NCBI GenBank assembly: GCA_039933635.1
Contig: JBDTNQ010000002.1
Location: 1-64,000, forward strand
Direction of reading: 5' to 3'
DNA length: 64,000 nucleotides
Source: JBDTNQ01 sp039933635
GTDB lineage: Bacteria; Acidobacteriota; Vicinamibacteria; Vicinamibacterales; SCN-69-37
The notes below the pieces were generated by a model. It saw only the letters and a list, made by a program, of their open reading frames with translations, made no database searches and was not told the DNA's origin. A program made the position numbers and the translations under genes. Shown here one piece after another: positions 29,486-38,255 of this stretch (position 1 is its first letter; each line of letters begins with the position of its first letter).

Positions 29486-30223
29486 GTGCTTCAAGCTCTA
29501 CAGACACTGATCGCCTTACAGGCGCTGGATACCGCCGCAGAGAACGCGCGGCGGCGTTTGGCGGAATTGCCGGCCGCCGAGCAGGCCATCGACCGCAAGA
29601 TTGCGGGGGCGCAGGCTGTGGTCGACACCGCCAGGACCGCCCACGCCGAGAACCAACGGCAGCGGCGTGAACTTGAAAAACAGGTCGCCGCCGTGGACGC
29701 ACGCCTTGCGCGCTTCGACGACCATAAAGCGGCCGTGAAGACCAATCACGAGTACACCGCACTCCTGCACGAGATCGCCACCGCCAAGTCCGAAAAGGAC
29801 GGCATCGAAGAACAGATCCTCGTACTCATGGAGGACGCCGACGGTCTTCAGGCCTCGGTCAAGGACACCGAACGGGTCGTCGCAACGGTCACGCAGGACG
29901 GTCAGGCGGCCCGAACCGCGCTCGTCAGCGAGCGACGCACGCTCGAGACCGACTTGGCGCGCCTGGCCGAAGAAAAGGCGCAAACCTCCGCGTCGGTCGA
30001 CAAGGCCATCCTCGCGCGGTACGAACAGTTGCTGAAGCAGCGCAAGATGGTGGCGGTGGCCGAGATGCAGGGCGAACTGTGCACCGCGTGCCACGTGCGG
30101 CTGCGCCCCGCTGTCACACAGCAGGTGCGTCGCAACTCAGACCTCGTCGCATGCGACAGTTGTCAGCGCATCCTGTACTTCCGGCCGGCGCCGGCGGATG
30201 CCGCGGCCGCGCCTCCAGCCTGA
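29486..30223 (+). CDS. Coiled-coil C4-type zinc ribbon protein (DUF164/zf-RING_7)
   Basis: This 245-residue protein has a long antiparallel coiled coil (about 5-190, heptad-rich Ala/Leu/Glu) followed by a C4 zinc ribbon (ELCTACHVRLRPAV...LVACDSCQRILYF, two CxxC knuckles). The architecture is that of the widespread bacterial DUF164 family, whose members are suggested to bind nucleic acid. No catalytic role is established. It starts at GTG 29486. The next Cys-rich gene starts 13 bases after its stop, so they are probably co-transcribed. Confidence 0.88.
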   Translation: MLQALQTLIALQALDTAAENARRRLAELPAAEQAIDRKIAGAQAVVDTARTAHAENQRQRRELEKQVAAVDARLARFDDHKAAVKTNHEYTALLHEIATAKSEKDGIEEQILVLMEDADGLQASVKDTERVVATVTQDGQAARTALVSERRTLETDLARLAEEKAQTSASVDKAILARYEQLLKQRKMVAVAEMQGELCTACHVRLRPAVTQQVRRNSDLVACDSCQRILYFRPAPADAAAAPPA

Positions 30224-30236
30224 CTGGCGGTTGACT

Positions 30237-30680
30237 GTGTCAGAGCGCAAGTACCGGCAGAACGGCTACCAGGACTCTCCCCGCGATCGGGGTGCGCGCC
30301 CCGGTCCCGCCGCTCGCCGGCCGCCTGAACCGCACGATCCGAGAATTCCCCGCGACCCCAAGACGCCGAACATGCCTGGCTTCCGCCAGGTCTTCCGGTG
30401 CTCTCGGTGCGGACACGTCGACACTCCCGAGGTCAGCCTGGCCGGTCGCTGCGCGAAGTGCGGCGCCGACCTGCACACCTGCGGCAACTGCGCCTCCTTC
30501 GATCCGGGCGCGCGATTCGAATGCAGCGAACCCGTGCCCGCCCGCGTGAGCCCCAAGGACGCGCAGAACACCTGCACATTCTTCTCACCGCGAATTCAGG
30601 TCGAGCGTGAGACCGGCTCAACGCGTCCAGCGGGCTCCTCCGGCGCGCGCAAAGCCTTCGACGATCTCTTCAAGTTCTGA
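30237..30680 (+). CDS. Small cysteine-rich putative zinc-binding protein
   Basis: I do not recognise this family with certainty. From the GTG at 30237 (TTG at 30231 also possible) the product is about 147 residues. A basic, Pro/Arg-rich disordered N-terminus (about 1-50) is followed by a compact domain with eight cysteines: FRCSRCGHVD, GRCAKCGADLHTCGNCASFD, FECSEP and NTCTFF. The first two CxxC pairs look like a zinc ribbon. The later cysteines (TCGNC..C..C) could hold a second metal. The C-terminus ends in an ARKAFDDLFKF helix. Its position right after the DUF164 gene suggests a shared role. Confidence 0.65.
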   Translation: MSERKYRQNGYQDSPRDRGARPGPAARRPPEPHDPRIPRDPKTPNMPGFRQVFRCSRCGHVDTPEVSLAGRCAKCGADLHTCGNCASFDPGARFECSEPVPARVSPKDAQNTCTFFSPRIQVERETGSTRPAGSSGARKAFDDLFKF

Positions 30681-30704
30681 GTCCGCAGTCGTATGGTGGA
30701 CGCC

Positions 30705-31490
30705 CTACGCTGGTGCCGAGGACGGGCGTCCGAGGCGGACCGCTGCAACCATGCGACCCGTTTCACGGTCCCCACGGCGATAGGAATAGAACCTGTCCGG
30801 GTGGTCTGACGTGCAGAGACGGGCGACATGTACCGACGCGCGGGGCACTCCGGCGGCGGTTAACTGATCCACCGTGGCCATCCATAGATCGAGCTTCCAC
30901 TTGCCAGGGCCGTCGGCGGCAAACCACGCGGCGGATTCGCCAGGCGCGTCGGCGAAGGCGTCCTTCACCGCTCCATCGACCTGGTAACAGCAGGGTCCAA
31001 TGCTCGGCCCGATGACGGCCACGAGATCCTCGGGCGACACACCAAGACGCCTGAGTCGGGCGACTGTTGCCGCGGCGATTCCCGCGGCCGTCCCACGCCA
31101 CCCCGCATGCACCGCGGCCACGGCGCGGTGCTGACGATCAGCCATCAGCACGGGTACGCAGTCCGCGACGCGTACGGCGATCACCCGGGCAGGATCTGTC
31201 GAAACAATGGCGTCGGCATCGGGCACCGAGGCGGCGTCGACGCCCGGGTGGATCTCCAGGATCGCCTTGCCGTGGACCTGCCTGACCCTCACCACGTGTG
31301 TCTCTTCCACGCCAAAAGCGCGGGCCAGCCGTGCGTAGTCCGGATCCACCGCACCACCGCGGAAGCCCAAGTCGCGCGTGCTGAACAAATGCGAGGCCAG
31401 GGGTGACAAGGCGCTCGAGATCAGGGCATGTCCGGCTTGGCTTTGCACCCATGAGAACTCGGGTGTAACTGGAGTCGTCGCTTCAGGCAT
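30705..31490 (-). CDS. pgeF: Purine nucleoside phosphorylase / laccase-domain protein YfiH
   Basis: This 261-residue protein of the YfiH (DUF152, PgeF) family. Members have been described as purine nucleoside phosphorylases/deaminases and as editing factors for peptidoglycan containing L-Ser. The metal/active-site motifs are intact: VRQVHG, VADCVPVLMAD, AAVHAGWRGTAAGI and VIGPSIGPCCYQVD, followed by LCTSDHPDRFYSYRRGDRETGRMVA. It is a single gene convergent with the Cys-rich gene. Confidence 0.9.
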   Translation of the reverse strand: MPEATTPVTPEFSWVQSQAGHALISSALSPLASHLFSTRDLGFRGGAVDPDYARLARAFGVEETHVVRVRQVHGKAILEIHPGVDAASVPDADAIVSTDPARVIAVRVADCVPVLMADRQHRAVAAVHAGWRGTAAGIAAATVARLRRLGVSPEDLVAVIGPSIGPCCYQVDGAVKDAFADAPGESAAWFAADGPGKWKLDLWMATVDQLTAAGVPRASVHVARLCTSDHPDRFYSYRRGDRETGRMVAAVRLGRPSSAPA

Positions 31491-31654
31491 AGGAGCAGGT
31501 CCTGATGGTTACCAGAGGCGTCATTTCGAGGCGGCGGGCAGGCTCCACCCGAATGCCGAACAGGCGAAGTCGTTGAGACAGTGCAGTTTGTCGGGTCGAC
31601 GCGCCTTTGGCAGGAGCGTTGCTGTGGAGACGTTCATCGACAAAGGAGACGCGG

Positions 31655-31954
31655 ATGACCGTCAAATTCTTCCCCAACGACAAGGGCAATCCTCCGGGAA
31701 AACTAGCCGAGGCTGAATTGCACTTCTCCGGAGGTCCGCTGGACGGACTCAAGCTGATCGGATTCGGGATCTGGGAACGCAAGAACGGGGGGCGCAATGT
31801 CACGTTTCCGGCCCGGCAGTATACGGTGAACGGCGAGCGCCGGAGCTTCGCGTTGTTGCGTCCCGTGGTGGACTCTTCCGCGCAGGACCGGCTGCGCGAT
31901 CTGATTCTCGAGGCTTACAAGGAGCACGAGACCGAGCTGGCTGCCGCGGTTTGA
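31655..31954 (+). CDS. Small SpoVG-like protein
   Basis: The ATG at 31655 follows a strong AAAGGAGA (31642-31649) and gives 99 residues. The pattern AEAELHFSGGPLDGLKLIGFGIWERKNG, then NVTFPARQYTVNGERRSF and LRPVVDSSAQDRLRDLILEAYKEH parallels SpoVG. Both have a short beta-sheet, a 'G..v.fP.r....ge.r' turn, 'P...s....i.d.il.eY' and a C-terminal helix. SpoVG proteins bind nucleic acid and affect septation and regulation. The similarity is by eye and distant, so a structurally similar but unrelated protein is possible. It stands alone in a 489-base space between two minus-strand genes. Confidence 0.55.
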   Translation: MTVKFFPNDKGNPPGKLAEAELHFSGGPLDGLKLIGFGIWERKNGGRNVTFPARQYTVNGERRSFALLRPVVDSSAQDRLRDLILEAYKEHETELAAAV

Positions 31955-31979
31955 CCATGCGGGCAGGGCCGCGAACGGA

Positions 31980-33779
31980 TCACGCGTCCGGTGTGAGCAC
32001 CGGGACATTGTCACCCACGAGGCGGGCGCGTTTCGCGGGCAGCGTCCACTCGGCGCGGTGGCTCTTCGCGAGCTCGTCGCGGAAGAACGCAGACTTCACG
32101 CCGCCGTCGATGATCTGCCACGGCAGGAAGGCGTCGGCGCCGCGATCACGGTACAGGTACGCCGCGGCGTCCAGGCCGGACTCCGCCACGGCGGCACGCC
32201 AGTTGCCGCCGTTGCCTTCGGCGATCTCGATCACGTCCGCCACGCGACGGTCGCCCAGTGACAGCAGACCCTGGTAGAACGAATGACGTTCCGACTTGAT
32301 GTTGAAGTAGACGTTCTCGAGATCGGCGACCAGGCGGCGCAGGCGATCGGACTTCTCTTCGATCACGCTGGCGTGAGTCATGGGCATCCACTGGTAGGTG
32401 GTGCCTGGTTTCGGCACGAGCGGGTTGACGGATGCCACGAGTCGCCCAATCGTGCCCCGCTCACGCGAGTGCTCCACCATGCGATCGCGCAAGGCGGTCA
32501 CGAGATCGCGAATGGCGACCAGGTCGGCGTCTTCCTCGGTGGGCAGGCCGATCATGAAGTACAGCTTCAGGTTCTCGATGCCGTTCCTGAAGATGAGGTC
32601 GGCCCGATCGAGGATCTGTTCGTTCGTGACCGTCTTGTTGATCACTCGTCGCAGCCGGTCGGAGCCCGTTTCCGGCGCGATCGTGATCGATCGCTCGCCG
32701 CTTTGCCTCAGGAAGCGAACGATAGGCTCCGTGAGGTCGTCGAGGCGCAAGGATGCGGGGCTGATGCCGTAGCCGAGCGCGATCAGGCGCTCCAGGATCA
32801 GCTCGATATCGGGGTGATCGCACAAGGCGATGGACACCAAACCGACTCGATTCGCGTAGGGTCGCGCGGCCTCCGCAATCTGGAGGATGCGCTCGGTCGA
32901 GAAAGGCCGTACCGGCAGGTAGTTGTAGCCGGCCCAGCAGAACCGGCAGAGGTTGGCGCACCCGCGCACGACCTCGATCAGCAGTCGCGACCCGAATTCC
33001 GTATCCGGCGTGAAGATAGTGGTCGACGGAGGATCCAGCCGATCCGCCGCCTTGACCGCAGCCTTCCGGACGATCGCCGGGGCGCCGGATCCAGGCTTGG
33101 GAGAGATCGCAGCGACCCGGCCGGGCCCATCGTAGGTGACGTCGTACAGACTGGGGATGTAGAAGCCGGTTGCCTCGACGAGCCGTCGGAGCAAACCGGC
33201 GCGATCGCGCGTGCCGACGTCGGCAATGGCGTCCACCAGCGCGGGGACCAGCAGCTCGGCTTCGCCGGCAGCAATCACGTCAGCGAACGGCGCGAGTGGC
33301 TCCGGATTGACGAACGTGACGGCGCCCCCGATGAGCACGAGCGGATCTTGCCAGGTGCGCCTGGCCGACCGCGGATCAAGGCCGGCGAGCCGCAGCATCG
33401 TGACCACATTGGTGTAGTCCCACTCGAAGGAGACGGAGAAAGCGAAAATATCGAAGTCGCGGACGGGGGTGCCGGACTCCATGGTCACCAGCGGGTCTCT
33501 GCTGCCGGCACGCAGCTCGTTCTTCCCTGGAAGAAAGACGCGCTCACACACGACCCGCTCGTCCGCGTTGAACAGCTGGTAAACGGTCTGCAACCCCAGG
33601 TTGGACATGCCAACGAAGTACGAATTCGGGAATGCCAGGGCCACTCGCAGTCGCCCGCCGTGCGGCTTTCGGGTGGCGCCCACTTCCCGGCTGAGCAGCG
33701 ACTCGCGGTCCGTGCGCGGATCGGTGCCGCCACGCCGGGGCGTATGGGTCGATCGACTGGGGGATGGTCTGGGACTCAC
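31980..33779 (-). CDS. B12-binding-type radical SAM protein (TIGR03960-like)
   Basis: About 599 residues from a GTG at 33779; the start is uncertain. The N-terminal half resembles the cobalamin-binding-like domain of this family (LRVALAFPNSYFVGMSNLGLQTVYQLFN). The radical SAM core follows with the cluster motif RGCANLCRFCWAGYNYLPVRPFS (CxxxCxxC), then ITIAPETGSDRLRRVINKTVTNEQIL and FMIGLPTEEDADL. The family often pairs with a DUF2344 protein and RNase E/G genes, but neither is seen here. Reaction unknown; tRNA or rRNA modification is a guess. Longer upstream readings overlap the opposite-strand deaminase and are rejected. Confidence 0.82.
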   Translation of the reverse strand: MSPRPSPSRSTHTPRRGGTDPRTDRESLLSREVGATRKPHGGRLRVALAFPNSYFVGMSNLGLQTVYQLFNADERVVCERVFLPGKNELRAGSRDPLVTMESGTPVRDFDIFAFSVSFEWDYTNVVTMLRLAGLDPRSARRTWQDPLVLIGGAVTFVNPEPLAPFADVIAAGEAELLVPALVDAIADVGTRDRAGLLRRLVEATGFYIPSLYDVTYDGPGRVAAISPKPGSGAPAIVRKAAVKAADRLDPPSTTIFTPDTEFGSRLLIEVVRGCANLCRFCWAGYNYLPVRPFSTERILQIAEAARPYANRVGLVSIALCDHPDIELILERLIALGYGISPASLRLDDLTEPIVRFLRQSGERSITIAPETGSDRLRRVINKTVTNEQILDRADLIFRNGIENLKLYFMIGLPTEEDADLVAIRDLVTALRDRMVEHSRERGTIGRLVASVNPLVPKPGTTYQWMPMTHASVIEEKSDRLRRLVADLENVYFNIKSERHSFYQGLLSLGDRRVADVIEIAEGNGGNWRAAVAESGLDAAAYLYRDRGADAFLPWQIIDGGVKSAFFRDELAKSHRAEWTLPAKRARLVGDNVPVLTPDA

Positions 33780-33921
33780 GGAAACGTAACCGTCGTTCGC
33801 TGGGTGCGCATCAGAAGGCGATGGCGCCGCACGAAGTGGTACTGGCAATTGTATCTGGGTTCGGGCTTTCCGCCCGATTAGCCCGAAATGCCCGCCACGT
33901 CGGTGTGGTCTACTGTCCGCC

Positions 33922-34680
33922 ATGCTGATTCGTGTGTTTCCAGACAAGGCGGCGCTCAGTCGGGCCGCATCGGCTGATGCTGCCGCCTTACTGCGCGCAG
34001 CAATTTCCGAGCGGGGCGAGGCGCGAGTGGTGGCGGCGACGGGAACGTCACAAATCGCCTTCCTCGAGCATCTGTGCGAGGAACCCGGCATCGCCTGGGA
34101 CAAGGTCGAGCTATTCCACCTCGACGAGTACCTCTCCCTGCCAGCGGACCATCCCGCCAGTTTCCGGCGGTTCCTCAACGATCGGCTGGTCAGCCGTGTC
34201 GGCATCCAGCGTGTGCATTTCCTCGATGGCGCGGCCGATCCGCTCGCGGTAGTCTGCCAGACGGGCGCCGCCATCTCGGGCGGCCCGATCGATGTAGCCT
34301 TTGCCGGCATCGGGGAGAACGCTCACCTCGCGTTCAACGATCCGCCAGCCGACTTCGAAACCGAGGCGCCGTTTCTTGTGGTCGAGCTGGACGAGGCCTG
34401 CCGGCGTCAGCAGGTAAGCGAAGGTTGGTTCGAGAGCATCGACGACGTGCCCAAGCGGGCAATCACGATGTCCGTGAGGCAGATTCTCAAGGCCAAGACC
34501 GTTCTCTGCCTCGCCTCAGGCTTGCGTAAGGCCACTGCGGTAGCCGCGAGCTTTGGACAGGGTTCTGTGTCGCCCGTTGTGCCAGCGTCCATGCTCCGAC
34601 AGCACGCGGGGACAACGGTGTATCTGGACCCGGACGCGGCCAGCGGGCTGACCGAGGCGGACGTGCGTCGGTGGGCGTAG
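33922..34680 (+). CDS. NagB-like glucosamine-6-phosphate deaminase / sugar-phosphate isomerase
   Basis: A 252-residue protein of the NagB/6-phosphogluconolactonase fold. Motifs are VVAATGTSQIAFLEHL, VELFHLDEYLSLPADHPASF and VAFAGIGENAHLAFNDPPADF. The last places the catalytic Asp/Glu/His of glucosamine-6-phosphate deaminase, so this activity is favoured over lactonase. The C-terminal half is more divergent than E. coli NagB. It is convergent with ftsZ and divergent from the radical SAM gene. No amino-sugar transport genes are adjacent. Confidence 0.8.
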   Translation: MLIRVFPDKAALSRAASADAAALLRAAISERGEARVVAATGTSQIAFLEHLCEEPGIAWDKVELFHLDEYLSLPADHPASFRRFLNDRLVSRVGIQRVHFLDGAADPLAVVCQTGAAISGGPIDVAFAGIGENAHLAFNDPPADFETEAPFLVVELDEACRRQQVSEGWFESIDDVPKRAITMSVRQILKAKTVLCLASGLRKATAVAASFGQGSVSPVVPASMLRQHAGTTVYLDPDAASGLTEADVRRWA

Positions 34681-34759
34681 CTGGGGCAGCCGGTCGAGTC
34701 CAGTCTGACACGCTGCCTTGGGCTGCAATGGGCCGTCCACACTGCAGACTGCAGGCCGC

Positions 34760-36022
34760 CTACCCCTCCTGGCGCCGAAGGAACGCCGGCACGTCGAGGG
34801 GTGAGGTCTCGCCGTCATCGGCTGCGTCCGAGATCGGCGCAGATACGGTGTTCGGGCGCGGCCCCGAGAGATCCAGGGCTTGACGACGATTCACGATGAC
34901 CCGGCTGCCGCCACCGACTGCGACGCGCTCTTCCACGGGTGGCCTCACGGCAAGGACGGCGTACTGCGAGAGATCGACCGGCGTGGTCTTGGTCGACTGC
35001 GCCGCGGGTGCGATCTCCGACTGAACGCGATCGAACCCGGTCGCGATCACCGTGATCTTCACGCGACCCTCCATGGTCGGGTCGACGACAGCACCAAAGA
35101 TGATGTTCGCGTCCTCGTGCGCCGCCGCGTAGATGATGTCCGACGCTTCGCTGACCTCTGCAAGCGTCAGGTCGGGCCCGCCGGTCACGTTGATGATGAC
35201 GCCGCGAGCGCCCTCGACGTTGGCATCCTCGAGCAGCGGACTCGAGATGGCGGCGGTGGCGGCGACGCGCGCGCGGTTCTCGCCGCTCGCAATCCCCGTG
35301 CCCATGATGGCGAGCCCCATCCGCGACATGATCGTCTTGACGTCAGCGAAGTCGAGATTGATCAGCCCCGGCACGAGAATCAGGTCCGAGATGCCCTGAA
35401 TGGCCTGCCGCAGCACGTCGTCGGCGCATTCGAACGCCGCGGCCATGCTCGTCGAGCGATCGACGGTCGTGAGTAGCCGCTCGTTCGGAATCGTGATCAT
35501 CGAGTCGACGGACGCCGCCAGCTCCCGCAAGCCCGCCTCGGCTTGCAGAAAGCGCTTGCGGCCTTCGAATCGGAACGGCTTGGTCACGACCGCCACCGTC
35601 AGCGCTCCCAGTTGGTTGGCCAGGCTGGCGATCACCGGTGCGGCGCCCGTGCCGGTGCCGCCACCGAGACCGGTGGTCACGAAGACGAGGTCCGCGCCTG
35701 TCAGCGCCTCGAGAATCTTGTCCGTGTCCTCGAGCGCGGCCTGGCGGCCGATCTCGGGGTCGGCGCCGGCTCCCAATCCCTTCGTGAGGTTGCCACCGAT
35801 CTGCAACTTCACGTGGGCGGGGTTGTTCATCAGCGCCTGCTGATCGGTGTTGGCGACGATGAACTCCACGTCCGCGAGGCCGGACTTGACCATGCGGCTG
35901 ACGGCGTTCCCGCCGCCACCGCCGACGCCGATGACCTTGATGCGCGCGCCCGCTGCGATCTTCTCGTCGAGCAGGATCCGCAGGCGGGAATCAGAGAGAT
36001 TGGGTAGAGAGCGAGCATCCAT
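34760..36022 (-). CDS. ftsZ: Cell division protein FtsZ
   Basis: FtsZ is the tubulin-like GTPase that forms the division ring. The 420-residue product has IKVIGVGGGGGNAVSRM, the tubulin signature GLGGGTGTGAAPV, the T7 synergy loop NLDFADVKTIM, and a variable linker. It ends in the conserved C-terminal peptide LDVPAFLRRQ that binds FtsA and other partners. It is the last gene of the dcw operon. A 107-base gap separates it from ftsA. An AAAGGA ribosome site sits 11 bases before the ATG. Confidence 0.98.
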   Translation of the reverse strand: MDARSLPNLSDSRLRILLDEKIAAGARIKVIGVGGGGGNAVSRMVKSGLADVEFIVANTDQQALMNNPAHVKLQIGGNLTKGLGAGADPEIGRQAALEDTDKILEALTGADLVFVTTGLGGGTGTGAAPVIASLANQLGALTVAVVTKPFRFEGRKRFLQAEAGLRELAASVDSMITIPNERLLTTVDRSTSMAAAFECADDVLRQAIQGISDLILVPGLINLDFADVKTIMSRMGLAIMGTGIASGENRARVAATAAISSPLLEDANVEGARGVIINVTGGPDLTLAEVSEASDIIYAAAHEDANIIFGAVVDPTMEGRVKITVIATGFDRVQSEIAPAAQSTKTTPVDLSQYAVLAVRPPVEERVAVGGGSRVIVNRRQALDLSGPRPNTVSAPISDAADDGETSPLDVPAFLRRQEG

Positions 36023-36129
36023 AATGCGGATTGTCCTTTCGCGGTCAGCGCGCGATCACACCTGCACCCGGTGGGCGGCGTGCACGCGAACATTGGTACC
36101 AGATTCTTTTTCTGCCGTACAGCGGAACT

Positions 36130-37362
36130 TCAGAAGAACTCCTTGAACAGCGTGTTCAGCCGGCCAAACAGCCGGTCGAAGGCCCCGCCCCCGACGTGCA
36201 CGGGCTCGGCCATGAGGTGTCGATGGGTGTGTCGGACGAGACCCACCGGGGTGGCAAACGCCGGGCTGTTCACGTGATCGGCCAGTCCCCCCACGCCCTC
36301 GGGGGCGGCGCGGCGGACAGGCATCGCAAAAATCTGTTCCGCGATCTCGACCATGCCCTCGAGCATGGCGCCGCCTCCGGTGATGACCATGCCGGAGTTC
36401 AACGACTTCTCATATCCGGCACGACGGATTTCGTCCCACAGCAGGTGGCAGATTTCCTCGGCGCGCGGCTGCAGGATTTCCGACAGCACGCGACGTGGCA
36501 TCACGCGTGCGCGCCGGCCCGCGATGCTGACGACTTCTATTGTGTCGTCCTCCGGCACGAGCGACGTCAACGCACAGCCCGACCGTCGCTTCAGCCGCTC
36601 CGCATCGGGGATCGGCATGCGCAGCCCCACGGCAATGTCGTTCGTGAAGTGATCGCCGCCCACCGCCAACACCCCGGTGTGCCAGAGGCTGCCTCGCTCG
36701 AATACGGCAAAGTCCGTCGTGCCGCCGCCAATATCGACGAGACAGACCCCCAGGTTGCGCTCGTCCTCGGTCAGCACACCCTCGCTCGCCGCGAGTTGCT
36801 CGAGCACGGTGTCGATCACCTCGACGCCGGCACGATTGACGCACGCGATCATGTTCTGCATCGATGAGGAGCTGCCCGTCACCACGTGCACGTTCACCTC
36901 GAGGCGGCTGCCCGTCATGCCAATCGGCGACGGCACCCCGTCCACGTCGTCGACGACGAAGTCCTGCGGAAGGACATGGAGGATCTCGCGTCCGCCCGGG
37001 AGCGCCACGGCGCGCGCCGCGTCGATCGCGCGCTTGACGTCCTCGCGGGTAATCTCGCGATTGCGCCCCGCGACAGCGACCACGCCCCGGCTGTTGAACG
37101 CCTTGACGTGCGCGCCCGAGAGGCCCAGATGGACGCTGTCGATCTCGATGCCGGCCGTCAGTTCGGCCTCATCGAGGGCGCGTTTGATGGCCTCGGCCGC
37201 CGAGTCGACGTTGTTGACGATGCCCCGCCGGATCCCCTTGGACTCGGCCATGCCGATGCCGATGATGTCGAGACTGGCGTCGTCCATCACCTCGCCGACA
37301 ATCACGGTGACGGCGGCGGTACCGACGTCCAGACCCACCAGATAGCGTTCCTTGCGTGCCAT
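36130..37362 (-). CDS. ftsA: Cell division protein FtsA
   Basis: FtsA is the actin-like ATPase that anchors FtsZ to the membrane. The start MARKERYLVGLDVGTAAVTVIVGE at the ATG 37362 follows GGAGAAG and gives 410 residues. ATP-site blocks include GLDVGTAAV, CLVDIGGGTTDFAVFERG and MVITGGGAMLEGMVEIAEQIF. The SHS2 insert is VHLGLSGAHVKAFNSRGVV. The C-terminal amphipathic membrane helix is GGAFDRLFGRLNTLFKEFF. Longer readings upstream run through ftsQ and are not real. Confidence 0.97.
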   Translation of the reverse strand: MARKERYLVGLDVGTAAVTVIVGEVMDDASLDIIGIGMAESKGIRRGIVNNVDSAAEAIKRALDEAELTAGIEIDSVHLGLSGAHVKAFNSRGVVAVAGRNREITREDVKRAIDAARAVALPGGREILHVLPQDFVVDDVDGVPSPIGMTGSRLEVNVHVVTGSSSSMQNMIACVNRAGVEVIDTVLEQLAASEGVLTEDERNLGVCLVDIGGGTTDFAVFERGSLWHTGVLAVGGDHFTNDIAVGLRMPIPDAERLKRRSGCALTSLVPEDDTIEVVSIAGRRARVMPRRVLSEILQPRAEEICHLLWDEIRRAGYEKSLNSGMVITGGGAMLEGMVEIAEQIFAMPVRRAAPEGVGGLADHVNSPAFATPVGLVRHTHRHLMAEPVHVGGGAFDRLFGRLNTLFKEFF

Positions 37363-37385
37363 AGCTTCTCCGCTCCGATCCCGGG

Positions 37386-38255
37386 CTAACGCGAGACGGC
37401 CCGCGCCGAGGTCCGAACCGCCGGACCGCGCAGGTACACACGCTCGTCGAACCGTAAATCGACGTAGTCGATTTCGCTGAATCGTTCCCGCAACGTTGAC
37501 CGTAAATCGATGTAGTTCTGCAACCGCTCCACGAACCGGGCGTCCCCAAGATGAAGCCAGGCCGTATCGTCCCCGAACATCACCGCAGCGTCGCGCGGGT
37601 TCGTGACGTCCACCTGCGAGATCTGCTTCCGAAGATCGGTCCGGCTGCTGAGCGCGGTGATGAGGGACGCCGCGAGCTGGACGCGATCGGCCGGCACGGA
37701 CGAGCCGCCAGACTTCGGGGACACGATGAGCCCGTCGACGACGGGCAAATCGAACTGGTTGTACCGCGGACCGTACTCGTCGATGACCACGCCGTTGACG
37801 TCGACGAGATACAGCTGCTCGCCAAGGCGCGCGATGGCCATCGGCATCCGTTCCGTCACGTGAATGGTGACGGTCGCCGGCAGGACGCGCGACAGCCGGG
37901 CATCGGCCACCCACGGCGAGTCCAGCACGCGGCGTCGATAGTCGGCCAGGTCGGCCTGCAACAGATTCTGCGTCCGGATGCCGTCGACGAGGGTCTCGAC
38001 CTCGCGCCCGGAGAGATACACGTTTCCCGTCACCGTAATCTTCCGGATGCGGAGCATCTCGCTGTGCAGCACCATCGCGCCGAGCCACACGAGGAGGCCG
38101 CAGCCGCCGACGACCGGCAACGTCCAGCGAAGCGCGCGCCAGGCGGTTCGGCGGTACCGACGGCGGTTTGCGACATCGGCGCGACGGAATCGGCGATCGG
38201 CCGGCGCGCCAACAGCGGGCGCTGCCGGCAGACCGCGTCGGCGGGAGTGACTCAC
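37386..38255 (-). CDS. ftsQ: Cell division protein FtsQ/DivIB
   Basis: This 289-residue bitopic protein has a basic cytoplasmic tail rich in Arg, one membrane segment (about 45-63: LPVVGGCGLLVWLGAMVL), a POTRA domain (IRKITVTGNVYLSGREVETLV...) and a beta domain (VIDEYGPRYNQFDLPVVDG...). It links FtsL/FtsB and the septal synthase FtsWI. The start overlaps the murC stop by four bases. In many dcw operons murB and ddl lie between murC and ftsQ; here they do not. Confidence 0.93.
   Translation of the reverse strand: MSHSRRRGLPAAPAVGAPADRRFRRADVANRRRYRRTAWRALRWTLPVVGGCGLLVWLGAMVLHSEMLRIRKITVTGNVYLSGREVETLVDGIRTQNLLQADLADYRRRVLDSPWVADARLSRVLPATVTIHVTERMPMAIARLGEQLYLVDVNGVVIDEYGPRYNQFDLPVVDGLIVSPKSGGSSVPADRVQLAASLITALSSRTDLRKQISQVDVTNPRDAAVMFGDDTAWLHLGDARFVERLQNYIDLRSTLRERFSEIDYVDLRFDERVYLRGPAVRTSARAVSR

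Noticed and set aside
33780..34310. 5' extension of the radical SAM gene
   Set aside because: The added 177 codons overlap the NagB-like gene on the other strand and look non-coding (Ser/Arg/Pro-rich). A GTG at 33779 is adequate.
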